Below are positions 1 through 9,220 of a stretch of 64,000 nucleotides of DNA, piece after piece. The notes beneath the pieces are model-generated. The model was not told the origin of the DNA and did no database searches. It saw nothing but the letters and a program-made list of their open reading frames with translations. Position numbers and translations under genes: made by a program. Location: the NCBI GenBank assembly GCA_016178705.1, contig JACOST010000033.1:62001-126000 (forward strand), read 5' to 3'. The DNA is from Deltaproteobacteria bacterium. Its GTDB lineage: Bacteria > Desulfobacterota > Binatia > HRBIN30 > JACQVA1. The first letter of the stretch is position 1, and the number at the start of each line of letters is the position of its first letter.

Positions 1-473
1 TCGAGCATGCGATCGGCTTCGTCGAGCACGAAGATGCGCAAGTTGCGGAGCATCAACGTGCCGCGCTCGATGTGATCGACCAAGCGGCCGGGAGTGGCCA
101 CGATGATCGATGGCCGATTGCGCAGGTCTCGCAACTGCGGGCCATAGGGGACGCCGCCGACGACGAGCGCCGTGCGCAAACCGCTGCCCAGGCGCTGCGC
201 CCAGCTAAGCGTCTGTTCGGCCAGCTCGCGCGTCGGTGCAAGCACTACGGCGCAGCCGCCGTTGGCGCGCAGGCGCTCGACGATGGGGATGATGAATGCC
301 GCGGTTTTCCCGGTGCCGGTTTGCGCCGAGCCGATGACATCGAGTCCGGCCAGTGCCGGCGCGATGGCGCGTGCCTGAATCGGCGTCGGGGTAGTGTAAC
401 CCGCGGCGCGCAACGCGTTGCGCATGAGCGGGGACAGCGAGAAATCTTCGAACGTTGATGCTTCTGAATTCAC
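1..473 (-). CDS. DEAD-box ATP-dependent RNA helicase, N-terminal part (cut by window edge)
   Basis: The minus strand reads from a GTG at 473-471 without a stop to the window edge, giving about 157 residues of the first RecA-like domain. In order I see a Q motif (TTPTPIQ, ~27-33), Walker A AQTGTGKT (~50-57), PTRELAEQ (~80-87), TPGRL (~127-131) and the Walker B DEAD box (~151-154). These unwind short RNA duplexes using ATP, typically in ribosome assembly or mRNA decay. GTG is chosen because a GAGGAAAGGA Shine-Dalgarno lies about 12 bases upstream and the Q-motif Phe follows at the expected distance. The C-terminal helicase domain lies outside, so the subfamily (RhlE, DbpA, CsdA) cannot be named. 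Confidence 0.9.
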   Translation of the reverse strand, partial: MNSEASTFEDFSLSPLMRNALRAAGYTTPTPIQARAIAPALAGLDVIGSAQTGTGKTAAFIIPIVERLRANGGCAVVLAPTRELAEQTLSWAQRLGSGLRTALVVGGVPYGPQLRDLRNRPSIIVATPGRLVDHIERGTLMLRNLRIFVLDEADRML

Positions 474-700
474 GAGTGGAGTATCCTTTCCTCGTTACAA
501 TGGCGCCGATAGGCAGCCCGGAGGCGCAAATAGCCGGGATCACCGCTGACGCGCTCAGGCGCGTCGCGATCAAATTTATTGCGGCTAGTGCGGTCTACCG
601 AAAGGTTCGGAGGCAGGGCAGGGAAGCGACAATAAACAGGACGCCCTTCTAGCAGCATGCAACGGCGAAGTCGAGGGGGGGCCGATCCGAAGAAAAATGG

Positions 701-832
701 AACCGCCGATGAACGCCGAACAAAGCGGAGGAGAAACATCGAATTCGCGATTTCATCAGCATGAAGCCTATGCGGAGGTCATCAAACGTCCGGGGAATCC
801 GCATCGGCGTTGATCGGCGTACATCGGCGGTT
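701..832. repeat. Intergenic inverted-repeat element
   Basis: The 411 bases between the helicase start and the next gene hold a 19-base inverted repeat with one mismatch: AACCGCCGATGAACGCCGA at 701-719 against the reverse complement of 814-832. Between the arms, 'ATCGGCGT' is partly duplicated. The arms match the style of small non-coding interspersed repeats. The rest of the gap shows no convincing ORF; presumably it also holds divergent promoters for the flanking genes. Confidence 0.6.
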
Positions 833-884
833 TCGTCCTCCGCCTCTTGTCCCAAGCGTGTGGTGGCGTACAGTCGGCGTACTC

Positions 885-1886
885 ATGCCACGGACCCCTC
901 GAATACTCGCACTCGCATTGCTGCTGTCGGCGACCGGGGCGCTGAGCGCTGGCGCGCCGCGTGACGGCGATCGGTTCGTCAATCTCGCCGGCCCGCGAGA
1001 GCGGCCTGGCGTCCTCACGATGTGGCCGTTCCTGCTGCGCAAGGCGTGGACCTCGTTGGTGCCGCGCGACGGTGCGGCGCAGTGGGTTCCGTACGATCAC
1101 GATGCGGTGGCGCACAACCCCAGCCTCACCTGGATCGGCCACTCGACGATGTTGGTGCGCATGGATGGCGCAACGTTCCTGACTGACCCGATGTTCTCGG
1201 AGCGCGCCAGTCCGGTGTCGTTTCTGGGCCCGAAGCGCCGCGCGCCGCCGGGGATTCCGCTCGCCGAACTGCCGCCGATCGATTTCGTCACCTTGTCGCA
1301 CAGTCACTACGATCACACCGATCTGCCGTCGATCGCGGCGCTGGTGCAACGCGGCGCGCTGTTCATCGTGCCGCTGGGAATGGGTGAAGTGGTCCGCGAT
1401 GTCGGCGGGCAAGCGATCGAACTCGACTGGTGGCAGTACGCTGAGATCGGCGCCGTTCGCGTGCATTGCGTACCCGCGCAACATTTCTCCGGCCGCACGC
1501 TGACGGATGCGAACCGTCGCTTGTGGGCGGGCTGGGTGGTGGAAGGGCCGACGCGCCGCTTCTACCACGCCGGCGACACCGGCTACTTCGACGGCTTCGT
1601 GGAGGTCGGCCGGCGTTTCGGAACGATCGATTTGGCGGCGTTGCCGATCGGCGCTTACGAACCTGAGGCGATCATGCGCTTCGTGCACATGAATCCCGAA
1701 GAAGCCGTGCACGCGGCGCTGGACCTGCACGCGGCGCGCGCCGTCGGCATGCACTACGGTACCTTCGATCTCACCGACGAACCGCTCGACGAACCACCCC
1801 GCCGCTTCCATGCCGAAGCAACACGCCTCGGCCTCGCGCCCGATCAGGCGTGGACGCTCAACGTGGGCGAAACCCGCGCGTGGTGA
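885..1886 (+). CDS. Exported metallo-beta-lactamase-fold hydrolase (UlaG/NAPE-PLD-like)
   Basis: A 333-residue protein. The ATG at 885 is preferred over an earlier in-frame ATG at 810 because it starts a clean signal peptide (basic MPRTPR, then a hydrophobic stretch ending near SAG). The metal site is obvious: SHSHYDH (the HxHxDH motif), then a His in PAQHFSGR, an Asp in YHAGDTGYF and a late His in GMHYGTFDL. NPSLTWIGHSTML and DPMFSERASP are typical of the NAPE-PLD/UlaG-like branch, which hydrolyses phosphodiesters or lactones. It probably acts in the periplasm. The substrate is not predictable from sequence, and the neighbours give no hint. Confidence 0.85.
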   Translation: MPRTPRILALALLLSATGALSAGAPRDGDRFVNLAGPRERPGVLTMWPFLLRKAWTSLVPRDGAAQWVPYDHDAVAHNPSLTWIGHSTMLVRMDGATFLTDPMFSERASPVSFLGPKRRAPPGIPLAELPPIDFVTLSHSHYDHTDLPSIAALVQRGALFIVPLGMGEVVRDVGGQAIELDWWQYAEIGAVRVHCVPAQHFSGRTLTDANRRLWAGWVVEGPTRRFYHAGDTGYFDGFVEVGRRFGTIDLAALPIGAYEPEAIMRFVHMNPEEAVHAALDLHAARAVGMHYGTFDLTDEPLDEPPRRFHAEATRLGLAPDQAWTLNVGETRAW

Positions 1887-2069
1887 ACACGACGGCGTCT
1901 TGAAGAAGCTGAGCGGCGCCTTGAAGAGGCCGAGATGGTGCGCCTCGAGGTAATCTTCCACTGCAGGTGGGTGTGCTCGCCGTTGGGGTGAACGCGAAGA
2001 ACCGGTCGCGTCGTCGCCGGCCGCACGGCCAACCGACCTTCTTCGCGGCGGGCAAGCCGTTGGTGTAGC

Positions 2070-2665
2070 GTGCGGGTCGCTGCCGCGCCGGCAATGCGCG
2101 ATCTCGGCGCACTGTTGGTGATGAACGAGGAGATTCACTCGGCGCCTTCGTCTCGAAACGCAACGGCCTCGTGCTGGCCGCGTTCGCGTCACGCGGCGCC
2201 GGCCCACTCGGTCGAGTTTACAACGGCACGCCAATGCTGCACATGCGCCCGGCGACGCGGTGCTGCGTGCTTGCACCACGGCTCGACGAAGCAGTCGCGG
2301 TGGTGCGCGTGTTGAGCGGCGATCAGGTGAGTCTTGCCGAAGCCCTCGCACGGCCGCAGCTGCACGGACTTGTGATCGAAGGATTTGGTAGTGGCCGCAT
2401 CCCGTCCTCATGGTGTGACACTTTGGCCGCAGCGGTGAAGCGGGACCTCGCTGTGGTGCTGACTTCGCGCACTGGCGCTGGCGCCATCGGCGATCCGTAC
2501 GGCTACGACGGCTCAGCGACGAGTCTGCTGCGGCTCGGGCTGATTCCTGCACACGACTTACCTGCTCACAAGGCGCGGCTCCTGTTGATGCTGGCGCTCG
2601 GAAACGGGTTGAGAGGCGAGGAGTTGCGAACGCATTTCGCCGCGGTTGCTTCAGCCTCGGGATAG
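2070..2665 (+). pseudogene. Decayed L-asparaginase-like gene (5' deleted, frameshifted)
   Basis: Two reading frames together give the C-terminal half of an asparaginase-family protein. The first frame reads VRVAAAPAMRDLGALLVMNEEIHSA (2070-2144; given as a segment, key part VMNEEIHSA). A frame change near 2144-2147 leads into FVSKRNG and GPLGRVYNG, then LVIEGFGSGR, VVLTSR, GDPYGYDGS and GLIPAHDL to a stop at 2665. The N-terminal half, which carries the catalytic Thr and TDTME-type motifs, is absent: bases 1887-2069 show nothing asparaginase-like in any frame. The longest intact frame (from GTG 2171, 164 aa) could still be translated but lacks the active site. Confidence 0.75.
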
Positions 2666-2815
2666 CAAGGGAGAGCTACGGCGCGTCACCGCCGCGTCGG
2701 GCGGCGGCAATTTGTGTCCGATCGGCCTCGACAGATCGCACAGCTTCTGTCTTGGCCCGGCGAGCCGCCTGTGGCACCGGCCTTGCACCCTACCGGGCTC
2801 ACCAAGGAGGTACAG

Positions 2816-3553
2816 ATGGCAATGAGCGAACCAGTTGCAGCCACCTGGTTTTCGGGTGGCCTCTCGTCGAGCAGTGGGAGTGCGAAGCAGCGCCATGACA
2901 CGATCGTCCTGGTGCAATGGGCGCTGGCGATCGCTTGCGCCTATCTTGTCCTATTCAGCAGCGGATCACCGGGAGAGGTCGGGCTGGGCGCGTTGGTCAT
3001 CGTGGCCTTTCTCGTTGCCAACCTGGTGGTGGGCCGGTTGCGGCCCGCAGTGGTGACCTCACCGCAGTTCAACCTGGGGGTGGCGGTGCTCGATACGGTG
3101 CTCATCACCATCTCGTTGTATGCGGCGGCACAACTGTCGATCGAGTTGGTGGTGTTGTGTCTCGGCATCTTGATTATGGCGGTCGCCGGGCTGCGATTGG
3201 CAGTGATCGCCGCGGCCAGCGCCGGCATGATGCTGGTGTATGCGGCGATCGTAGCGGTCACAGGCAGTGAATCGCTGTGGGCGTCGAGCACGCTGCTGCG
3301 CGTGCCGTTCCTGTTCACCGCGGCGATTACCTACGCCTGGTTGGTGGAAGTCGGTCGCAACCAAGCCGCCGAGGACCAGCCGGCACCGGCGCGTATCATT
3401 CGGGAACTCACCGGCGACTTGAGCGCGCAACGCGATGCAATCGCGCGCTGCCAGACCGCGGTGGGGAAGGGCGCAAAGACCACGGCGGAGACCGCCCTGC
3501 TCGAGATCGCCGTTCAGAACGAGACGATGCAGGCCAAGCTGGTCAACGTCTAG
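2816..3553 (+). CDS. Membrane protein with cytoplasmic C-terminal helix (unknown function)
   Basis: A 245-residue protein starting at the ATG at 2816, seven bases after a strong AAGGAGG; the ORF stays open upstream but lacks such a site. Five to six hydrophobic segments lie between residues ~30 and 175. A charged, Ala/Gln/Glu-rich tail (~180-245) looks helical and could be a short coiled coil. The layout resembles the membrane sensor half of a two-component kinase that lacks H-box and ATPase domains. No family was recognised. It converges on the FIST-domain gene, which may be chance. Confidence 0.7.
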   Translation: MAMSEPVAATWFSGGLSSSSGSAKQRHDTIVLVQWALAIACAYLVLFSSGSPGEVGLGALVIVAFLVANLVVGRLRPAVVTSPQFNLGVAVLDTVLITISLYAAAQLSIELVVLCLGILIMAVAGLRLAVIAAASAGMMLVYAAIVAVTGSESLWASSTLLRVPFLFTAAITYAWLVEVGRNQAAEDQPAPARIIRELTGDLSAQRDAIARCQTAVGKGAKTTAETALLEIAVQNETMQAKLVNV

Positions 3554-3560
3554 ACCCATC

Positions 3561-3582
3561 GGCCCCGCTCCGCGGCGGGGCC
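3561..3582. terminator. Bidirectional terminator-like hairpin
   Basis: A perfect 8-bp stem (GGCCCCGC / GCGGGGCC) with a 6-base loop sits in the 40 bases between two convergent genes. It has no real T-tract on either strand, so it is an imperfect intrinsic terminator at best. Confidence 0.5.
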
Positions 3583-3593
3583 GCGTCCCTCCC

Positions 3594-4796
3594 TCAGTCA
3601 CTCAGCCGACGGCGAAACACGCCGAACGAACTCGTGTACCCGTGCAGGAATGAGCTGCCGTGCACCGGGCCGATCTCGCCATTGCAGAAAAACCCGCCGA
3701 GCGGAACGTCTCCGATGTGTTGGCGAAAGGCATCGGTGTCGTGGTCTGGACGGCCGTACAAGTGCGCCCCCCGACCGAGGCATGAGAACAGCAGCGCCCC
3801 ACGCGGCCGCGCGGTCGACAGTTGGGTGCGATAGCGGCTGAGGAGCTGACGCAGATCCTCGCTTGAAGTCTTGGCGTCACGCAGGTGAAACTGCACGACC
3901 GAGTTCTCGCGCAGCAGCGCGCCGACGGCGAGCGCAGTGCGCGTCGGATCGGTACCGATCAAGTTGCGAATGAGAAAATCGCCCTGACGGTACTGCTGCT
4001 GGTGCTCGCTCATGACGATGCCGAGGAAGAGCGAGTGCTGGATCAGCGCTTGGTCCTCGGGTTCGAGTTGTTCGTAGAGATCTTGCAGCACCTGCATCGC
4101 CGGCTGGCCGTCCAACTCCCACAACAAGTTCTGCTGACAACGGGTGATGAACATCGGTTGCCCGATCGGCCGGCAGCCTTGGGCGACGATGGTGTCGACC
4201 GCGATGTCGCCGCTCAGGGCCACACCCACGACGCCGGCTCGGTGCAGCGCGCGGCCCAGGAAGAGTGCGTTCGCCCCGGGTTGCTGCGCGCCGCTCGCGA
4301 GTCCGCCGAGCTTGGTGCTGGCCGGATACGCGCGATCAAGGCCGCGCAAAAGCACCTCCGAGTCGATGCTGAACGGATCGGGCAGCAGGAGGAAGTGCGG
4401 CGTCGCATTCGGATCGATTGCGTTCGGTACAGCGAGCGACCGCTCCCACGCGGCAGGTGGATCGTTGGGCGTCGGCATTGCTCCCGCATCGACATGGAAC
4501 GGAGCCACATCAACCCCTGGCAGCGTCGCGGCGGTGAGCGAGACGCCGGGACGTTGCTCGATCTCCTTGCCGCCGCCGATCACACCGCCGGCCGAACAGC
4601 CGAGCAGCAACCCGTTGCCAAATTGAGCGGCGATCAATTCGGGTACGCGCTCGTACTCGCCATGGTGATGCGCCGAAATGAACGCCAGGATCAGATCGGG
4701 CGTGGCACCGCCGAGCTGAAGTCGCAAGGCGGCGCCGGCATCGGCGATGGCGGTGGCGAGTTGCGGAGCATCGGAAACGGTCGAGGCCCATTTCAT
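3594..4796 (-). CDS. FIST N and C domain sensor protein
   Basis: A 400-residue protein. The ATG at 4796 is preferred (GAGGAGAG upstream) over the in-frame 4892. The N-terminal half contains ILAFISAHHHGEY and LLLGCSAGGVIGGGKEIEQ. The C-terminal half contains ALLFSCLGRG, the Asp/Phe-rich stretch FRQHIGDVPLGGFFCNGEIG, and GSSFLHGYTSSFG. This is the FIST_N plus FIST_C architecture, a family proposed to sense small ligands such as amino acids in signalling proteins. No kinase, GGDEF or chemotaxis domain is fused or adjacent, so a signalling partner is not visible here. Confidence 0.85.
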   Translation of the reverse strand: MKWASTVSDAPQLATAIADAGAALRLQLGGATPDLILAFISAHHHGEYERVPELIAAQFGNGLLLGCSAGGVIGGGKEIEQRPGVSLTAATLPGVDVAPFHVDAGAMPTPNDPPAAWERSLAVPNAIDPNATPHFLLLPDPFSIDSEVLLRGLDRAYPASTKLGGLASGAQQPGANALFLGRALHRAGVVGVALSGDIAVDTIVAQGCRPIGQPMFITRCQQNLLWELDGQPAMQVLQDLYEQLEPEDQALIQHSLFLGIVMSEHQQQYRQGDFLIRNLIGTDPTRTALAVGALLRENSVVQFHLRDAKTSSEDLRQLLSRYRTQLSTARPRGALLFSCLGRGAHLYGRPDHDTDAFRQHIGDVPLGGFFCNGEIGPVHGSSFLHGYTSSFGVFRRRLSD

Positions 4797-4953
4797 GGCG
4801 GCGGCTCTCCTCGCGCCCATTCTACACACTCGGCGAGCGCTTGGCAGCGTGCAATCGCCACCCCGTTGAAATAGCGGGCGCCACTGTGGCAAACGACCTT
4901 AGTCGACCGCAGCCCAATCACGGCGGCGAACATCTGGGAAGGAGACGATCACG

Positions 4954-5430
4954 ATGGAACAAATTCGTTTCGATGACATTGAAGGACTGCGCAAGCACGT
5001 CAGTGAGGAATTCGGCGACTGGGGGCCGGACACCGAGGTCACGCAAGACATGATCAACAAGTTTGCGGAGATCACCGGTGACCACCAATGGATTCACGTC
5101 GACGTGGAGCGCTGCAAGCGCGAGAGTCCGTTCAAGACGCCCATTGCGCACGGATTCCTGACGCTCAGCTTGTTGCCGACGCTGCGCTCCGGCGCCAAGT
5201 TCGCCATCAGCGGCTACGGCAACGCCACCAACTACGGCGCCGATAAGCTGCGCTTCGTCAGCCCGGTGCCTGCCGGCAGCAAGATCCACGCGCGTTCGCG
5301 GCTAGTGGCCGTCGATCCCAAACCGAAGGGCACGCAGATCACACAAGAGATCGCCGTCCACGTCGCCGGCAGTGACCGTCCGGCGCTGCTCTACACGATG
5401 CTGGTCCTCTATCACCCGGCGATGAAGTAG
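4954..5430 (+). CDS. MaoC-family (R)-specific enoyl-CoA hydratase-like protein
   Basis: A 158-residue single hot-dog domain, the usual length for the NodN/MaoC subgroup. The catalytic region is FAEITGDHQWIHVD (Asp-His dyad), followed by the family signature PIAHGFLTLSLLP. These enzymes hydrate trans-2-enoyl-CoA to (R)-3-hydroxyacyl-CoA, linking fatty acid metabolism with polyester or lipid synthesis. The start at 4954 has AAGGAGA upstream. No beta-oxidation or PHA genes flank it, so the exact acyl chain cannot be inferred. Confidence 0.88.
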   Translation: MEQIRFDDIEGLRKHVSEEFGDWGPDTEVTQDMINKFAEITGDHQWIHVDVERCKRESPFKTPIAHGFLTLSLLPTLRSGAKFAISGYGNATNYGADKLRFVSPVPAGSKIHARSRLVAVDPKPKGTQITQEIAVHVAGSDRPALLYTMLVLYHPAMK

Positions 5431-5485
5431 GGCGGACGACGCTGCCGCGGTCGGGGCGGGTACGAGGCCCGCTGCGACCAATCCA

Positions 5486-6595
<1,110 letters not shown>

Positions 6596-6701
6596 GGGCG
6601 GAGAATAAATCGCCACTCGCAAAACGTAAAGCGCGTCTGCGTCCGTTTGAATGGCGGCGTCCACCTTTACATCACGCTCCTCGCGTTGTAGCGGGACACG
6701 C

Positions 6702-7550
6702 ATGGCGCAGGTTATTGACGGCAAGGTGGTGGCGGCGGCGGTGCGCGACGAAGTGCGTCAGGCCGTCGAACGGTTGCGCGAGCGCGGGATAGTTCCGGGT
6801 CTGGCCACGGTGCTGGTGGGCGATGATTCGGCATCGGCAACTTACGTGCGCAGCAAACGGAAGGCCTGCGCGGATACCGGCATCAACTCGATCGGTAACG
6901 AGCTGCCAGCGAGCACGTCGCAAGCGGAGTTACTGACGCTGGTCGGCGAACTCAATCGCCGCAACGACGTGCAGGGCATCCTCGTGCAACTGCCGCTGCC
7001 CGATCAGATCGACTCACACGCGATCCTCGACGCCATCGATCCGCGGAAGGACGTCGACGGGCTGCATCCGATCAGTCAGGGGCGCTTGCTAATGGGTTTG
7101 CCCGGACTGCGATCCTGCACGCCGCTGGGCATCATGCGGTTGCTCGATTCGACTGGGGTCGAGTTGAAGGGCAAGCGGGCGGTCGTCGTCGGCCGCAGCA
7201 ATCTGGTTGGCAAGCCGATCGCCGTCATGCTGCTCGAACGCCACGCCACAGTGACGCTCTGCCACTCGCGGACGCGCGACCTCGCCGACGAAGTGGCGCG
7301 CGCCGAAGTACTGGTGGCGGCGATGGGCAAAACGGAGTTCATCCGCGGCGAGTGGATTCGCCCGGGCAGCATCGTCATCGACGTTGGCACTAATCGTAAG
7401 GCCGACGGTAAGCTGGTGGGTGACGTCGAGTTCGCTGTGGCGCGCGAGCGCGCCGCCTTCATCACGCCGGTACCGGGTGGCGTTGGCCCGATGACCATCG
7501 CGATGTTGCTGCGCAATACCGTCACCGCTGCTGAAGGCAGTAAGCAGTAG
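6702..7550 (+). CDS. folD: Bifunctional methylenetetrahydrofolate dehydrogenase/cyclohydrolase
   Basis: A 282-residue protein, standard for FolD, which converts 5,10-methylene-THF to 10-formyl-THF. Visible landmarks are [18 protein letters not shown] (with the catalytic Lys of the YxxxK motif), [19 protein letters not shown], the cofactor loop [14 protein letters not shown] and the C-terminal [15 protein letters not shown]. The ATG at 6702 fits the family N-terminus MAQVIDGK. It lies just upstream of gcvTHPAPB on the same strand, which makes sense because glycine cleavage produces methylene-THF. The last codons run into short repetitive DNA. Confidence 0.95.
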   Translation: MAQVIDGKVVAAAVRDEVRQAVERLRERGIVPGLATVLVGDDSASATYVRSKRKACADTGINSIGNELPASTSQAELLTLVGELNRRNDVQGILVQLPLPDQIDSHAILDAIDPRKDVDGLHPISQGRLLMGLPGLRSCTPLGIMRLLDSTGVELKGKRAVVVGRSNLVGKPIAVMLLERHATVTLCHSRTRDLADEVARAEVLVAAMGKTEFIRGEWIRPGSIVIDVGTNRKADGKLVGDVEFAVARERAAFITPVPGGVGPMTIAMLLRNTVTAAEGSKQ

Positions 7551-7620
7551 GCAGCGAGCAGTCGGCAGGGGGCAGTCGGCAGTGCCAAGAACCACAAACC
7601 ACGAACCACGAACCACAAAC
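7535..7620. repeat. Short direct-repeat tract between folD and gcvT
   Basis: The folD 3' end and the following gap hold two kinds of degenerate tandem repeat: 'GGCAGT(CGGCA)' units (about 7535-7582) and 'AACCACRA' units (about 7590-7620). No glycine-riboswitch-like fold is apparent in this 83-base gap ahead of gcvT. Confidence 0.6.
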
Positions 7621-7633
7621 TAGAGACCCGACA

Positions 7634-8713
7634 ATGCCGCTTCGTACCCCTTTGCACGCCGCGCACGCGGCTCTCGGTGCGCGCTTCGTCGAGTTCGGTG
7701 GCTGGGAGATGCCGGTGCAGTACTCCGGCATCATCGACGAACACGTCGCCGTGCGCACGCGCGCGGGTCTGTTCGACGTCAGCCATATGGGCGAGGTCGA
7801 GGTGTCGGGCGCGGCGGCGTTCGAAACCTGCCAGCGCTTGACGGTGAACGATGTGGCGCGTCTCCGTGATGGGCAGTGCCAGTATTCGCTACTGTGCCTG
7901 CCGACCGGCGGCGTGGTCGACGACGTGATGGTGCACCGCTTGGCGGCGGATCGCTACCTGTTCTGCGTCAACGCCTCGAACACTGAGAAGGACTTCGCGT
8001 GGATGTACGAGCACCGCGGCAACGCGACGGTGATCGACCGCAGCGCCGAGTTCGCCCAGATTGCCGTGCAAGGGCCACGGGCGACGGCGATCCTGACGCG
8101 ACTGACGGCGCTTCCGCTCGAGCAGATTCCACCTTTTGCCTTTGGCGAAGGGCCGGTTGCCGGACACGTCGCGTTGGTGGCACACACCGGCTACACCGGC
8201 GAAGACGGGTGGGAGATCTACTGCGGGCCGGCGGCCGCGCCCGCGATCTGGGCCGCGCTGCTCGACGCCGGCCAGCCCCACGGCCTGCTGCCGTGCGGGC
8301 TCGGTGCGCGCGACACGTTGCGCCTCGAACGCTGCCTACCGCTGTACGGACACGAGCTGACTTCCGAAACCACGCCACTCGAGGCGGGCCTCGCTTGGGT
8401 GGTGCGGTTGAACAAAGGCGAGTTCATCGGCGGCGATGCACTGCGCGAGCAGAAGCGCCGTGGGCTGACGCGCAAGTTGGTCGGCTTCGAGATGGTCATG
8501 CCGGGCATCGCGCGGCAAGGCTATGCGATTCTGCACGACGGTGCGGTGGTCGGCGCGGTGACAAGCGGAACGAAGTCGCCGACCCTTGGCAAAGCAATTG
8601 GACTAGGTTATGTGGCGGCTGCTTGCGCCGATACGGGTTCCAGACTAGCAATTGACATCCGCGGCAAAGCCGTCGCGGCCATCACGGTTACGCTCCCGTT
8701 TTATCGCCGCTAG
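7634..8713 (+). CDS. gcvT: Glycine cleavage system T protein (aminomethyltransferase)
   Basis: A 359-residue protein of normal length. It releases ammonia from the aminomethyl-lipoyl H protein and passes the one-carbon unit to tetrahydrofolate. The opening [26 protein letters not shown] is typical. [38 protein letters not shown] and the C-terminal barrel ([21 protein letters not shown]) are all present. It is followed after ten bases by gcvH, so the gcv genes form an operon. Confidence 0.95.
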   Translation: MPLRTPLHAAHAALGARFVEFGGWEMPVQYSGIIDEHVAVRTRAGLFDVSHMGEVEVSGAAAFETCQRLTVNDVARLRDGQCQYSLLCLPTGGVVDDVMVHRLAADRYLFCVNASNTEKDFAWMYEHRGNATVIDRSAEFAQIAVQGPRATAILTRLTALPLEQIPPFAFGEGPVAGHVALVAHTGYTGEDGWEIYCGPAAAPAIWAALLDAGQPHGLLPCGLGARDTLRLERCLPLYGHELTSETTPLEAGLAWVVRLNKGEFIGGDALREQKRRGLTRKLVGFEMVMPGIARQGYAILHDGAVVGAVTSGTKSPTLGKAIGLGYVAAACADTGSRLAIDIRGKAVAAITVTLPFYRR

Positions 8714-8723
8714 GAGGGCGGGC

Positions 8724-9113
8724 ATGGAGTTTCCGGAGGAACTAAAATACTCGAAAGAGCACGAATGGGTGTTGGTCGAAGGGACCGTCGCCACCATCGG
8801 CATCACCGACTATGCGCAGGAACAGCTCGGCGACATCGTCTTTGTCGAGTTGCCGGCGATCGGTGACAAGGTCACCAAGGACGATGCGTTCTGCGTGGTC
8901 GAATCGGTGAAGGCCGTCTCCGACGTGTACGCACCTGTGTCGGGTGTCGTGCTCGAAGTGAACGACGATCTGCCCGACAGCCCGGACATGCTCAACGAAG
9001 ATGTCTATGGCGATGGCTGGATGGTCAAGATCGAGATGAGCGATACCACCGACCTCGACGATCTGATGACCGCTGCGGAGTACGAGGAGTTCGTCGCGCG
9101 GGAGAAGGAGTAA
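8724..9113 (+). CDS. gcvH: Glycine cleavage system H protein (lipoyl carrier)
   Basis: A 129-residue lipoyl protein. The lipoylated lysine lies in [17 protein letters not shown], matching the ESVKA signature. YSKEHEWV at the N-terminus and [10 protein letters not shown] near the C-terminus are also diagnostic. The start at 8724 has a perfect AGGAGG that overlaps the gcvT stop region, indicating translational coupling. The protein shuttles the methylamine intermediate between P, T and L proteins; no L protein (lpd) is in the window. Confidence 0.96.
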   Translation: MEFPEELKYSKEHEWVLVEGTVATIGITDYAQEQLGDIVFVELPAIGDKVTKDDAFCVVESVKAVSDVYAPVSGVVLEVNDDLPDSPDMLNEDVYGDGWMVKIEMSDTTDLDDLMTAAEYEEFVAREKE

Positions 9114-9220
9114 CTCGCGCCGTCTGCCGGCGTGACGGATCGCGCCCGCCGGCCCCGTCCATTCCGGATCGTGGCCGGATTGGACCTGGATCGGGTGCTC
9201 GCTCACCACTGCGAAGTCGT

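Noticed and set aside
1858-2163. A 101-codon minus-strand frame in the gap before the asparaginase remnant
   Set aside because: No motif recognised and Arg/Pro/Ser-rich; it overlaps both flanking genes, so it is probably chance.
768-2552. A 594-codon minus-strand open frame opposite the hydrolase gene
   Set aside because: Arg-rich, low-complexity translation and full overlap with a gene of clear family; it is a GC-driven antisense shadow.
7551-7633. Possible glycine riboswitch ahead of gcvT
   Set aside because: The gap is only 83 bases, is filled with simple repeats, and no conserved aptamer core is seen.
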